A DNA stretch of 64,000 bases from Lotus japonicus (lineage: Eukaryota; Streptophyta; Magnoliopsida; Fabales; Fabaceae): positions 25,772,369 through 25,836,368 of the forward strand of contig NC_080044.1 of assembly GCF_012489685.1 (NCBI RefSeq), read 5' to 3'. The position numbers and the translations under genes are program-made. Below are positions 11,096 through 22,827 of the stretch, piece after piece. Below the pieces are notes generated by a model, which had not been told where the DNA came from, did no database searches, and saw only the letters and a list, made by a program, of their open reading frames with translations. The first letter of the stretch is position 1, and each line of letters starts with the position of its first letter.

Positions 11096-13368
11096 TTACT
11101 ACCCTCCAAAAAGAAAGTTTCGTCCTCGAAACTTAGGGTTCAGTAAAAACTCCGAATATTATTCCTTGGTCTCTTCCTCTAACTCCCATATAGCACCATG
11201 AAATCAATCTTCTACTTAGTCACCATTCAAATTAAATCTCGACTTGAGCCTTAATACCTAGTGCATCACTAGACTCATTCCCTTTAACATCAACTTATCA
11301 ACAACTTATAACCTAATCTTCATCTTAATATCTAACAAACCATTATTGACATCTCTTTCTTCAAAACTTTCCTCACTCAAACCAATTTACACTTATTGAA
11401 ATCCCTAACACTTCACACAAATAAGGACTCATCCCCTAGAAGATCAACTTATAACTATACCCCAAGGGACTTAACTAGTCATTTTATCATTCGATCTTTC
11501 AACCTTCCGAGATATAACCGTTATCGTAACCGCTAACACCACTAAATTCCTTATGCGTACATGAATCTCAGCTCACTAGGTCAACCTTAGCCCAAGGATT
11601 CTCATTCAACTTAGTAAAATTCATTTGTTAACCCTAGTATGCATCATCAAGACCATAACAAAGTTCCATTCACTCTTAGACTCTAAGAAACTTGTCCAAA
11701 TATGATACCTCAAGTATTCATCTTGATACTAACACTTTCCTTTCTGTAACTCGATCACCATCTCGTCAATCAACTTCTTAATCTCTCAATCAAATTCTGA
11801 CAACTTCGAGTCCTACGTACCTTAGACAGAGATTCATAGATTTAAAACCTAAACCTTCACCAAGGTCCTCTAATGACCTTTAATCCTTCAATACTTCTTA
11901 AATGAATATCCATTTCTTAAAACCATAACTCCTTCGCTTACACAAACGACCTGACAAGTGTTGTCATGCTTTCACATTCACGACTTGATCCTGACATTCA
12001 CAATCATAACTTATTATACTAACATCATTCAAATCTTATCACATGGCTCTTTATGTCAGCAACCTCATAATCAACATCAATCGATCACCAACTTATAACC
12101 AGCCTTGACACTCTACACAACTCAGATTCCATTTGCTTTAAGATCGCTCTTATACTACACCTCAATGGTCTTATCCCGAAACTCATCTTCAGATCTCCAA
12201 TCTTCTAAGATTTAACTCCCATTGTCACACCTACAACCATAAGATCTCCTACTCGTACGTGATTCTCAACTCTCAAGGTCAATCTTAACCCTAAGATTTC
12301 AATCCAACTTAGTAAATCTCACTTAGTAATCTCAGCAGGTTTCTCTGAAATCCATATCAACAATCTCAAGTATTCAACTTATGCTAAAACTTTCTTTTTC
12401 TAACTTAATCATTAATTCAACACTTAGTCACTCCAGCAAACACCTGACAATTCTCTAAGTCTTCACATCCAAGTTAAAATTCATGGGCTTAAAATCTAAA
12501 CTTTTACCTAGCTTGCATCGGTAATGTCCTTTAACACTTCAACACTTTTCAAGTGAAAATTCATCTATTAAGACTATAATATCTCCACAAATAAATCAAG
12601 CGCTTAGCGAAACTTATTCCTCGAACTCGACTAACAACAATCTAGTTCACAATTAATTCTTCTCAATCTTGTTATCATCAAGTAATCATCTATAACCTGA
12701 TATTAAATCCAACCTATTTAGTCTCTAACAATTCCACTCAGAAATCACATCACCTATGACTTCATGATTCCGAGAAAATACTTAATATTTTTTTTCCAAC
12801 ATTAAATCTCTTGACTTAGTCTACCTCTACTTGGAGTAATCACACGAACTAACCAATTAATGTCTATACGACACTCATCGACTTCCAAAGATTTAAATCT
12901 TAATCTTTTACAATCAAGTGCTTAACATAACTTTCCTCCCAAATTCGACTAATCCTCGATCAATTCAAATTCATCTTACACATCCTTCTATCAAAGTCCA
13001 TTACCAGCTGTGATTCCGAATATCACCCCCTCAATATTAAGTTGATCAGGCCTAATACATCGAAGGTGAAAATTTAGAAAAACCCACTGGAACAGTCAAT
13101 GAGTTCCTATCATCCAGTAGTCACAATTATCCCGACATCCAATCCTTAACGGTCCCGCTACGGAACTACGCACCCTCAAAATAACACGTATACTACCCAT
13201 AAGGAATCTCTCTAAGATTCGTTCTTCAGCTACTAGCTTCCTTATAATCGCATCGGTGGAAGACTACTTTCTAGACTTAGTGTGTTATTCTAAACCTCGT
13301 GTAACTTCTATAGTTTTAAACACGAGCAACAATCAAATAAATTCTTAGTAGGTGTAATAACTATAAGG
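11096..13368 (-). other. Element A internal region without pol; degenerate repeats
   Basis: This occupies the place where protease, RT, RNase H and integrase should be, but I see no RT or integrase motif in any frame. The first bases carry the conserved AAAGTTTCGTCCTCGAAACT-type 3' motif. The rest is AT-rich with diverged internal repetition. The block around 11500-11950 resembles 12200-12600 (for example AACTTAGTAAA at 11608 and 12306), a period of roughly 650-700 bp, with a possible third partial unit near 12820-12960. This is a non-autonomous, gag-only layout. Confidence 0.7.
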
Positions 13369-13983
13369 TCAAAGCTTAGCGGTAAAAGTAAGTTCAGGCG
13401 TGTTGCACACGCTACGGGGTAACGAAGAGTATGTTGTACTAGAATGAGAAAGAATAGTTAGAAAATTACCATCGTTCTTGCGCTCTCCTCTGACTAATCC
13501 ATCAACTCCCTCGCCGCACAAGACATAGACTCTTCCCCGTGCAGTAGGGCATCTTCTCCTGACCGTATGCACAGATGGCTCAACCTTGGTTACATTGCAA
13601 TCCTTGGCTTGATGCCCCGGGCGATTGCAGTTGAAACATAGAGGTCTCCTTTCTGGACACTTGTTAGTGTAGTGCCCCACCTTCTTGCACCTGTAACACG
13701 TCACTCCTTGACCCGAAGTCTTATTTCCTGTTCCTCCGGTAGCATTTATGGGCTTATACTGCCCCGAGGTAAAACCTTCCCCCAAAGGACGTTGATACGG
13801 CTTCTCCTGTCGGAATCTCTCTTTCCCTTGATTATTTTGAAAGTTCGACCTCATTGGTCCCTCGGTGCCTGTTCTATTAATCCTCTTGTTCTTCATAAGT
13901 TCAACTTCTGTTGCCTTCTCAACCAAAGGTTGAAATCGCACAATCCTTAGCGGCCTCACCGAATCTTCGATGTCAGCTTGTAG
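13369..13983 (-). pseudogene. gag: Element A gag C-terminal part with protease remnant
   Basis: This is the continuation of the gag at 15771-15191 after the solo LTR insertion. It carries two adjacent zinc knuckles (CYRCKKVGHYTNKC and CFNCNRPGHQAKDC), typical of Ty3/gypsy nucleocapsid, about 13600-13710. After a linker the sequence resembles the start of a gypsy aspartic protease. At the place of the catalytic DSGA it reads SHSSTT, so the catalytic Asp is lost, and the frame ends at 13369 with no RT behind it. Confidence 0.85.
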
Positions 13984-15190
13984 TGTAAGATCAAGATTTG
14001 ATCGTGTAGTACAACTCTATGTTTTGATGATTACAAGTTAACTTTTCAGTATGAACAATTATGGTACTCTAACGTGTTTTTCTGAGTGTGCTATTTACAG
14101 GCTCTGACCTCAATTCAATCTCACACAAATCAGAAGCACTGTGCATAAAGAGTGACCCAAGCAACGCTTTCGCAACATCTATGTTCACTATGAACAGTAG
14201 AAATGCTTCAGAAGATCTGAAGTTATACAAGCTCTGATATGGACACAGTCACTAGAAGTTCTGAAGATCCAGAAGTTCTGACAACCAAGAAACTCTGAAG
14301 GTTCAGATGTTCTGATGGTGTAGAAGACTCTGAAGATCCAGAAGCTGAATAGTGGAAGCTCTGATGTCCAGAAGCAAGAAACTCTGAAGACCATGTACTT
14401 TCCTCTGAGTTCAGAATCAGAAGATACAACGGTCAGAGGATCTGTGCTTTCCCTCTGACTCTGATCAACTGGCTTCACAAGTTCCAACATGAAGCATTCC
14501 CCTGATCAAAAGTCTCCTAGGTTTAAAGGTCAAGTCACTATCCAAGTACAAAAGCATATGTACTATCCTGACGACCTACCTAACGTTCTCAGACACAGCA
14601 GAAGCTGGAATTTCCAGAACTGCCCTCCAACGGTAGCATTTCCATGCAACGTTCAAACCCTAATCCTTGGAGTATAAATAGAGGCTGAAGTTTGAAAGAT
14701 GCGGTTGGAAGAATTACACACGCGCAAGCTATATTCAAAAACCTTCAAGCATTCTTTCATCTGAATTCATTGTGTTTACTATTAGCTTTTTTGAAGCAAA
14801 TCTCTTGTAAACATTCTTTGTTAAACAGTTTTTTTAGTTCCTTTAGGAGATCAAGGTTGATCAGATCCTAGAGAAGACTAAGAGAGTGAATCTTAGTGTG
14901 AGCTAAGTCAGTGTATTTGTTAGTCACTTGTAGGTTTCAAGTGCAGTTGTAACACTTTACCTGATTAGTGGATTGCCTTCATTCTAAGAAGGAAGAAATC
15001 ACCTTGACGGGTGGACTGGATTAGCTTGAGGGATTTATCAAGTGAACCAGGATAAAAATCCTTGTGTGCTTTTCTATCTCTTATCTTTAGCACTTAAGTT
15101 CTCGGAAAGATTTGTTAAAATCTTTAAGGTGGAAGTTTTAACTTGAAAACGTTATTCAAACCCCCCTTTCTACCGTTTTTCATACCTTCA
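13984..15190 (+). mobile_element. Solo copia LTR (family C) inside element A gag
   Basis: This 1207-bp LTR runs from TGTAAGATCAAG to CATACCTTCA, the same edges as the 3' LTR at 48067-49280. Flanks are TGTAG on the left and CGTAG on the right, a 5-bp target duplication with one mismatch. It has a TATA motif (TATAAATAG, 14673), many CTCTGA/CAGAAG words in U3, a U5 hairpin at 15106-15125 and a terminal C run. No internal domain is attached. It splits the gag gene. Confidence 0.92.
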
Positions 15191-15771
15191 CGTAGTCCGT
15201 CAATAAACCTCTTGCACATATAGCGTTCGTCCACATGGTCATTGAAAAATTGGAAGTGCTTTGCCAATGATTCCAGTTTGGAAGCATACTCAGGTATGGT
15301 CATGCTCCCATGACAAAGAGTCAGAAATTGCGCTTCCCTCTCATCTCGGGCACTAGTCGGAAAGTACTTATCTAGGAACGCAACTCGAAACGAATCCCAA
15401 TTCACTTCCTCGTGATTGGCCTCCATAATCCCTCTGGCGCCCCTCCACCAGTACTCAGCATCTCCTAGTAGTAGGTAGGTGGCAAGGCCCACCTTAGCTC
15501 CTTCGGCAGTATGCAGTACCCCAAAAATCTTCTCAATCTCTTGGATCCATAGATTCGCTCTGTCTGGGTCAGTCCCACCCGTAAACTTGGACGGATCCTG
15601 TCGCCTGAAATCAGTCTGCCCCCTATTCTGGTCTAGGGCTACCTCCCTCTCACGCTTATGTCGCTCACGTTCAGCCTTGTCAGCACGCCACTGCGCGTTC
15701 TCCGCAGTTTGATTTGTCATTGCCTGGGCCATAGCAGTCATTGCCCCAGCGAGTTGGTTCATGTTCACCAT
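15191..15771 (-). pseudogene. gag: Element A gag, N-terminal part
   Basis: From an ATG at 15771, about 190 residues match the Ty3/gypsy Retrotransposon_gag domain: a charged N-terminal helix, then DPSKFTGGTDPDRANLWI, YWWRGA, NWDSFRVAFLDKYFP and a C-terminal RFIDGLR. This is the capsid-type structural protein. The frame runs straight into the solo LTR at 15190, and after removing that insertion it continues at 13983. The start lies about 200 bp inside the primer site, a normal leader length. Confidence 0.9.
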
Positions 15772-15966
15772 GTTCTCTGTTCGTCAAGAAGACAGTCAGT
15801 ACCCATCATAAGATAGTATTATGCATAGCTATACAATATGATTAGGTAGCAACTTCAATCAATTAAAGCGAAAATCGCTTGCAGACAATCAATTTTTACT
15901 CTTAGCAGAGTCACACAACCTAGCACAGAAGACCTATTCCCCAAAGACTCCCGAAAGACTCGACAA

Positions 15967-15978
15967 GCTCTGATACCA
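15967..15978 (-). other. Primer binding site of element A
   Basis: Minus-strand TGGTATCAGAGC, complementary to the 3' end of initiator tRNA-Met, three bases inside the LTR edge at 15982. It fixes the element's orientation as minus. Confidence 0.92.
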
Positions 15979-16913
15979 CAATGTAACACCTCGATTTCGG
16001 TGGCGTCACTTTAGTAACTCAAGAATAAAATAAAGCGGAAAAGCAGGTATTTTTTTTTCGTTTTGTTTAAATAAAAAGACTTGTCGATATAATGACTCAT
16101 CCCAATCGCGATTAACAGCGATTAATATACAATACAAGCACACCCTTGTTGTAACTAAAAACATCGTCACGAGTGTCCTCAAGTGACGGAAAGTAACATC
16201 AAGTAACTAAAAGTATTGCCCAACGACAAACAAGTGCGACTCATAAATAGAGTCATAAGTTTTATAAATACAGTCCTCCGAAGAGTAAGTCAGCCCAAAA
16301 CGGCTTCCAAAAAAACTTCTTACGTCCAACTACTCCATGCGATTCCCATCTACGGAGAACCACACCGAAAGCAACCTGTCGGAAACTACCCTGTCCCAAA
16401 AGTACAAATGACGAATCAGAGCTATGACACTAACACCCAACCTTAGTAGGCTCTAAACACCCATACCCTATACTTCCATCATCGACCCTCATCTGGTCAT
16501 GCATTCAGTCCGGGTCCTCGTCGAAAGCTTCAGTAATAGTCATTACGCTCCTGGTCCTCCTCGAGTGACGAGTCATCACGAATCAACTGACGGACGCCTA
16601 GCAGCAGGCCGACCGCCCAAACACAAACATACAAACAAAGCCAAGGCGCTAGGGTCAACTCACGGAATAAAATAGATAATACAACCAACATGTGAAGAAT
16701 AGGGGGGTATATATATATATATGTTGTATATATACATGTAATTTATGTATTGCCTACCCTAAGGTATATACATAACATGTTATCAAAGCTCTAGTAAATA
16801 ATTCGATATCTGCTATCTCAACAGATCAATAAACAATGGCTCAAATAATCAATAAGGGTGCATGTATGCATGCAATGTCAATTCAGAAGATTATCCCCAC
16901 AATTAGGCATGTC

Positions 16914-17395
16914 AAGTCGATCCAACCCATCGGGTTGAACATACGGACTTGCACACGCAACTCCCACAATTAGGCATGTCGAGTCGATCCAACCCATCGG
17001 GTTGAACATACGAACTCGCACACGCAACAAGTGACAACTCCAAGTCGGTTCACTCAAAAGAGTCGAACATACGGACGTTGCGCGTGTCCAATGACTATCG
17101 CCGAATCGATCCAATCCCTCGGATTGAACATACGGATCCGCGCGTGTCGAAAAGTTGTCGCTGAATCGATCCAATCCCTCGGATTGAACATACGGATTCA
17201 TGCGAGGTAAAATGACAATCGCTGAATCGATCCAATCCATTGGATTGAACATACAGACTCACGCGTGCCTGAGTGACTACCGCCGAATCGATCCAATCCA
17301 TCGGATTGAATATACGGATCCGCGCGTGTCAACAATTATTGCCGAATCGGCCCAACCCGTCGGGTTTGGACATACGGATTCGCGCCGCAAAGTCG
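16914..17395 (-). repeat. Hairpin tandem array, second LTR copy
   Basis: The same eight-unit, about 61-bp array as 7990-8472, with only a few substitutions. The two arrays are copies of one template, so they are not independent evidence of conservation. Confidence 0.9.
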
Positions 17396-19329
17396 AAGAT
17401 ACACTCTTGGTGTCCTTCGATAAAGTCCCAGTCTTTCGACCGTCCCAAAACCCCGAACGTATGCATAATGCAATATAGTTAACCAAACATCGAATCGTCC
17501 TCACACGTACGAGTTTAACCACAAATCTCAATTTAAAAGTACCCGAAGGTCAAAGTCATCTTGCGACTAGGCTGTGAAAAGCCGGAGTACATATTGCACT
17601 CAGTGACATTTCCATGGTCACTATGGTTCATCCCCGTGACGACCATCAAATCATCTCAAGTTCAAGGCTTTTCGACTATTTCCCGTTTTTCACAATCATT
17701 TCCAACTCTTAAATTTTCCTAAAGGTCTCATTAATTAATCAAAGCATTTCAAGTTGAGTTAATCAAGTTATGAGGTTTATTATCGAAATCCAAGTTCCAT
17801 AAATTCTCAAGTTCCCAATTCCAACTATTCAAAGTTTCCCAAATCCCCCAAATATAATCCCCGGGAAAAGTCTAAGTGTTCAAAGAGGGCTAGATCTCAG
17901 ACCTCAGGTCAGGACCTGCCTAGGGTTTCCTCTCAACCCGAAAGATCAACAAAATCAACTCAAATGTCGTACGCTCCGCAATCGCGTCAACACGCACAAT
18001 TCGATATCTATTCCACAATATTCAGCTCTAAAGAGCGATGCAATAATAATATGGAGCGGAAATCATAAGACAGAAACCAGTAAACGGCCGAAGCCTCTCA
18101 GAAAACGGAGACACACGTCTCATATAAGTTCACTCGGCCGAAGCCTCCAGAAAACATTTTCCAATTCAAAGCGATAAACAATATCCAAGCAATATTCAAT
18201 ATCAAGCAATAATCAAGTCGAAGTTATCGACACCTACAATACAAATAGCTAGTAAGTAAGTTGCCCTAACCTCGAGTTGTTCTGGTCTCGCGGTGCAGGT
18301 CTCGCTCACAAGCTTGTTCAGTCAATCCCAAAGTTTCCACAATTGAACCTTTGAGAAAACAAAGCAATAATGAATCAACACAAGTCGATACAGTCGAAAC
18401 AATCCTAACTAATGTTCGACAAAGCTCAAGAAGCTTCAGAGTACAACATTTAGGCACGAATGGAAGGGCTTCCCCCGAATGGATGAGTTTTGACTCGATT
18501 CAAGTTTTGTACAAAAACACTTTATTCGCTAAAACGTGCATAACTCGAGCTACAGAACTCGGAATGACACGAAACTGGAGCCAAAATTTCGACAATTGAA
18601 AAAGCTACGCAATGACTCAGGTCATAGAGACCCAAAAATTATTTTTGGACACGGTACCCTAACAAATAGGTTTCGGCCACTCTCAAAAATAGGGTTTCCG
18701 AACTTTTTCTTTGATCTAAATCAATTCCTAGGTATTCTTAGGCGATATCTAGACCAGGGAAACTCTCAGAAAAATTATCGGATCGAAAACTGTCGCAGGG
18801 GTATTTTGGTCAATATTTTTAGCTCGGAAACTCAAAATCAGAATTTCGAAAAACAAATTTGATGGGGTCGATCCTAACGACATTTATAACAACTAATCCT
18901 ACTAAAGCTAAGCTCAGTCGAGATTTTTTAACCCAAAGAACGAAGCTTTGGCTCAAAATGGGTATTTCGAGGAGAATTGAAACTCGGCGGCAATTCGGCG
19001 AGATTCAGCAGAAAACAACCGGATATTCATGCTCTAGAGCACGTAGGCAATAAGTTTAGACACTGAAATCAAGTTATTTGGACAATTTTACAAAAAGCTC
19101 AAAACTTTGAGCACAGAAAGACATAGAGAAAAGCGACAGAATTTACGATCAGAGGTAAGGAAAATCATCAGTACCTCGAGGCCTACGCGTAGCAACGAAT
19201 AGAACGACGATCGGTCAAGAATTGGCAAAATCACTTTTCTCCTCCTCCTCCTCTTGAAGCCACGGCCGTGTGTGTGTGTGTCGTGATATTTTTGTTTGTT
19301 TTTTTTGTTTTTTTTTTCATTTTTCAAAC

Positions 19330-19338
19330 TATATATAG
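19330..19338 (-). promoter_or_regulatory. TATA motif of element A 5' LTR
   Basis: Minus-strand CTATATATAG roughly 3.3 kb upstream of the internal domain in coding sense, followed by the CTCCTCCTC/GT-rich leader area. This is the likely core promoter for the gag transcript. Confidence 0.55.
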
Positions 19339-20041
19339 GAAATGGAAAATGCGGAAAAATGAAAATTTCGCGATTCCGATTTTTCCTACTGATTCCAACG
19401 TATTTTAGACACGATAATCTTCCCGCTGAATCTTCTAATTCTTCAAAGAAATATCAGTATGATTTTTGGTTTTCGAGGCTTGTTTTTAATGTTTACCGGC
19501 TTAAAATGCACTTTATGGTTTTGACCTCGGATGTAGAAACTTCCTTCTGAAGAAAGATTTGGAACGTCGATTAGAGTGGGTGCACGCGGATGAAATCTTT
19601 ATTTGAAGCTCCGAACAGAAAAAGTCTTCATCGTCCGTTGATTTTAGGTTTCTTGAACTATCAGGGTTTTAGTTTCGGCAAACTTCCGAGTATTGGAATT
19701 TGACGTTTGTACAACCCAGGGTTTCGTATCGAAACACTTGTCATGGAAAGAATTAAGAGAAATTCTGACATTCCTCTGAATATTTTTTGAATTAGTTCCT
19801 ATAGTGGTTTAAGGGTAAATTAATCGTTTACTAACGCTCTTGCCCTAGACGTAAGCGAATAAGACTCACGCTATAACGTATATCGACTTTAATACTATTC
19901 TTAGCCTTTTCCTGAACTTTCTCCTTCATAAATTAATTCCATTCGATAAACTTGTTCAGGTGTTCCTTCACGTTACATCAAACTAATCATGAATAGTAAT
20001 TTTATTCGATTTATTCTAAGCTTAAAAACTTGGGTCTCACA

Positions 20042-21084
20042 TTACTACCCTCCAAAAAGAAAGTTTCGTCCTCGAAACTTAGGGTTCAGTAAAAACTCCG
20101 AATATTATTCCTTGGTCTCTTCCTCTAACTCCCATATAGCACCATGAAATCAATCTTCTACTTAGTCACCATTCAAATTAAATCTCGACTTGAGCCTTAA
20201 TACCTAGTGCATCACTAGACTCATTCCCTTTAACATCAACTTATCAACAACTTATAACCTAATCTTCATCTTAATATCTAACAAACCATTATTGACATCT
20301 CTTTCTTCAAAACTTTCCTCACTCAAACCAATTTACACTTATTGAAATCCCTAACACTTCACACAAATAAGGACTCATCCCCTAGAAGATCAACTTATAA
20401 CTATACCCCAAGGGACTTAACTAGTCATTTTATCATCCGATCTTTCAACCTTCCGAGATTTAACCGTTATCGTAACCGCTAACACCACTAAATTCCTTAT
20501 GCGTACATGAATCTCAGCTCACTAGGTCAACCTTAGCCCAAGGATTCTCATTCAACTTAGTAAAATTCATTTGTTAACCCTAGTATGCATCATCAAGACC
20601 ATAACAAAGTTCCATTCACTCTTAGACTCTAAGAAACTTGTCCAAATATGATACCTCAAGTATTCATCTTGATACTAACACTTTCCTTTCTGTAACTCGA
20701 TCACCATCTCGTCAATCAACTTCTTAATCTCTCAATCAAATTCTGACAACTTCGAGTCCTACGTACCTTAGACAGAGATTCATAGATTTAAAACCTAAAC
20801 CTTCACCAAGTTTGGTCCTCTAATGACCTTTAATCCTTCAATACTTCTTAAATGAATATCCATTTCTTAAAACCATAACTCCTTCGCTTACACAAACGAC
20901 CTGACAAGTGTTGTCATGCTTTCACATTCACGACTTGATCCTGACATTCACAATCATAACTTATTATACTAACATCATTCAAATCGTATCACATGGCTCT
21001 TTATGTCAGCAACCTCATAATCAACATCAATCGATCACCAACTTATAACCAGCCTTGACACTCTACACAACTCAGATTCCATTT
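20042..21084 (-). mobile_element. Second, partial copy of element A internal 3' end
   Basis: Matches 11096-12134 almost base for base, with a 4-bp insertion near 20810 and a few substitutions. It stops at a junction with LTR sequence at 21082-21084, where both parents share TTT. No coding capacity. Confidence 0.93.
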
Positions 21085-21296
21085 ACTAACGCTCTTGCCC
21101 TAGACGTAAGCGAATAAGACTCACGCTATAACTTATATCGACTTTAATACTATTCTTAGCCTTTTCCTGAACTTTCTCCTTCATAAATTAATTCCATTCG
21201 ATAAACTTGTTCAGGTGTTCCTTCACGTTACATCAAACTAATCGTGAATAGTAATTTTATTCGATTTATTCTAAGCTTAAAAACTTGGGTCTCACA
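21085..21296 (-). mobile_element. Third LTR of element A, truncated
   Basis: Matches the last 213 bp of the LTR (10883-11095), ends GGTCTCACA and is followed by the CAATA duplication. The first 3.8 kb of this LTR, plus the adjoining internal sequence, is deleted. Confidence 0.92.
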
Positions 21297-21690
21297 CAAT
21301 ACCTCCACCTGCAACGTTGCCACCACCACTACCACCATGTTGCCACTGCCACCACTACTCTCTAATACCACCACTTCCACATCCACCATCACTGCCGACT
21401 CAACTACAACCACCACCTCCACCATCACAATCGTCGTCGCCGCCACAACCATCTTCGCGACCACAAGGTAACATCTACCTCCACCACTACACCTTCATTG
21501 TAACCATAATCGACTCCACCGTCACTGATGTTAGCACCACCACCCCGACTTTCACAACCACAATCGTCGGTGCCACCGCAACCCTCCACTACCACAATCG
21601 CCACTGTTACCTAGCTCCTCTATTATCAGATGTCGCTAGCATCCATTACCGTGTATTTATAAAGTTGATAATTGTTGTGACTATTGCGGA
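21297..21690. repeat. CAC-rich microsatellite, right half
   Basis: Begins with the CAATA target duplication (21297-21301) and continues the CAC/ACC/ATC low-complexity locus of 6911-7064. No gene. Confidence 0.85.
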
Positions 21691-22140
21691 TTTATAAAGT
21701 TGACAATAACTTTTTTAAACTGAAAACCACAAAAAACTAAAACTGGATTTATAAAATTGAAAACTAGTTTTAATTTTTAAAAATTTCATAAAACCGAAAA
21801 CCACCCAAACAAGCCTTCTTTTTCATTTCATTTTTTATAAGTGTACAAGGTTATAATTTTTTTTATCTGTATAATGTTTTTTTATCTTTTTAACCGTTAT
21901 GGTTTTTCTTTTAAAATCCAGAAGTTATAAATTAAACTTGTTTAATTTTCTGTCTGTACGCTTAAACCTTGTGTTAGCATGAAATTGTTTGTAATGCAGA
22001 AAAAAAAAAAATTTGTTTTAAAGAAAGTGTTTGATTAAAATAAAAGAGCAAAAAATATTCATGACTCATTTAAAATGAGTTTAGAATTCGAACGAAAAAT
22101 TTATGACGCCGGCGAAGAGTTTCGGTCACGATTTGAAACG
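21691..22140. other. AT-rich spacer
   Basis: AT-rich sequence with poly-A and poly-T runs and a CCACCCAAACAAGCC motif near 21810 of the kind seen at ends of some plant DNA transposons. No partner end was found, so no element is called. Confidence 0.35.
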
Positions 22141-22468
22141 TTAAAAATAGTGCAGCGCCATAAAAACCCTAATTGGAACAGACAGGTAGACACCGCCTAA
22201 CCTGACTCCGTCAAGTTTATGCATCGTCGTGCAAGCATCCTCCTTAAGCCCAAAGCAGACGAACCCAAACCGAAACCTCCTCCCTGAGTTCCTTTGTTGT
22301 TGGATGAATAAATTATTCACCTTACCATGCTGTTGAAATAGATCTCTCATCTGGTGATAATCCACCGAACCTGATATGTCGTCAATGAAAAGAGTATAGC
22401 AGGAAACTGCAGCACCGACAGCATCCCCAGGTTCCCCATTTGAACCGCCATCAAGATCCTCTTCATCA
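22141..22468 (-). pseudogene. RRM-domain protein fragment, 5' part removed by element D
   Basis: Minus-strand frame with an RNA recognition motif. RNP2-like TLFIDDI lies near residue 20 of the preserved part and RNP1-like RFGFVCF about 40 residues later, followed by a helix and a final strand (GGVYLSVPIRVF). It stops at 22141. The right boundary is the start of the D LTR at 22469, so codons before HDEEDLDGG are not original. It may be a piece of an SR-type RNA-binding protein gene, or of the RRM module found at the N-terminus of some legume LINE ORFs. The sequence alone does not decide. Confidence 0.6.
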
Positions 22469-22827
22469 TGTAAGACCAAGATTTGGTCGTGTGGTACAAC
22501 TCTATGTTTTGATGATAACAAGTTTATTATTATGTATGAACAATTGCGGTACTCTAACGTTTGTCTGTTTAAGTTGTGTCAAACAGGCTCTGACTCTGAT
22601 TCAAAGATAATATATTATTTAGAGTATGAAGATCAAGAGTTACCAGCACAACGCTTTTGCACTTAACTATGTTCTTCTGAACGGTAGCAAACGCTTCAGA
22701 CGATCTGAAGACTATAAGCTCTGACGTGGACTCCGAACGATCCAAGCTCTGAAGTTCTGCAGACCAGACGTTCTGATGAACGGTCCAGAAGCTGAAGACT
22801 CAGAAGCTCTGAAGTCCAAGAGTAAGT
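22469..22827 (+). mobile_element. Element D 5' LTR, segment 1
   Basis: Starts TGTAAGACCAAG. It shares the copia family-C LTR layout (TACAACTCTATGTTTTGATGA near the edge, CTCTGA/CAGAAG words) but is clearly diverged. It ends in TAAGT, which recurs at 49471-49475 on the other side of C2. Confidence 0.88.

Larger units (their letters stand above)
15982..20041 (-). mobile_element. Element A LTR, middle (5' LTR in coding sense)
   Basis: 4060 bp, TGTAACACCTC to GGGTCTCACA, next to the primer site, so it is the LTR that would drive the minus-strand transcript. It is almost identical to 7065-11095 and carries the same hairpin array and TATA motif. To its right the sequence enters a second copy of the 3' end of the internal domain instead of host flank. 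Confidence 0.92.
7065..21296 (-). mobile_element. Ty3/gypsy element A, three-LTR tandem recombinant
   Basis: The element is flanked by the 5-bp duplication CAATA and coded on the minus strand. Order on the plus strand is: LTR 7065-11095, internal domain 11096-15981, LTR 15982-20041, a second partial internal copy 20042-21084, and the last 213 bp of a third LTR (to 21296). Edges are TGTAACACC and GGTCTCACA. Next to the left LTR is the AAAGTTTCGTCCTCGAAACT motif, whose complement is common at the 3' end of Tekay/Del-like internal domains. Gag is present, split by a solo copia LTR; pol is missing, so this copy could not mobilise itself. The structure fits unequal recombination followed by a deletion on the right. 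Confidence 0.9.

Noticed and set aside
14223..14490. Heat-shock elements in the copia U3 (GAAGTTCTGAAG words)
   Set aside because: The spacing is one base between GAA and TTC, not the two required by the nGAAnnTTCn consensus; the words are better explained as expanded CTCTGA/CAGAAG repeats.
14188..14490. Leu/Ser-rich ORFs in family-C LTRs, also 23527-23773, 37927-38173 and 48327-48569
   Set aside because: They lie wholly inside LTRs, recur only because the LTRs are copies, and have no start context or domain.
21800..21830. CCACCCAAACAAGCC as the end of a DNA transposon
   Set aside because: No inverted partner or target duplication could be found on the left side of the locus.
22469..22521. 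MLSSKHRVVPHD start of the RRM frame
   Set aside because: These codons are element D LTR sequence read by chance in frame; the original N-terminus is missing.
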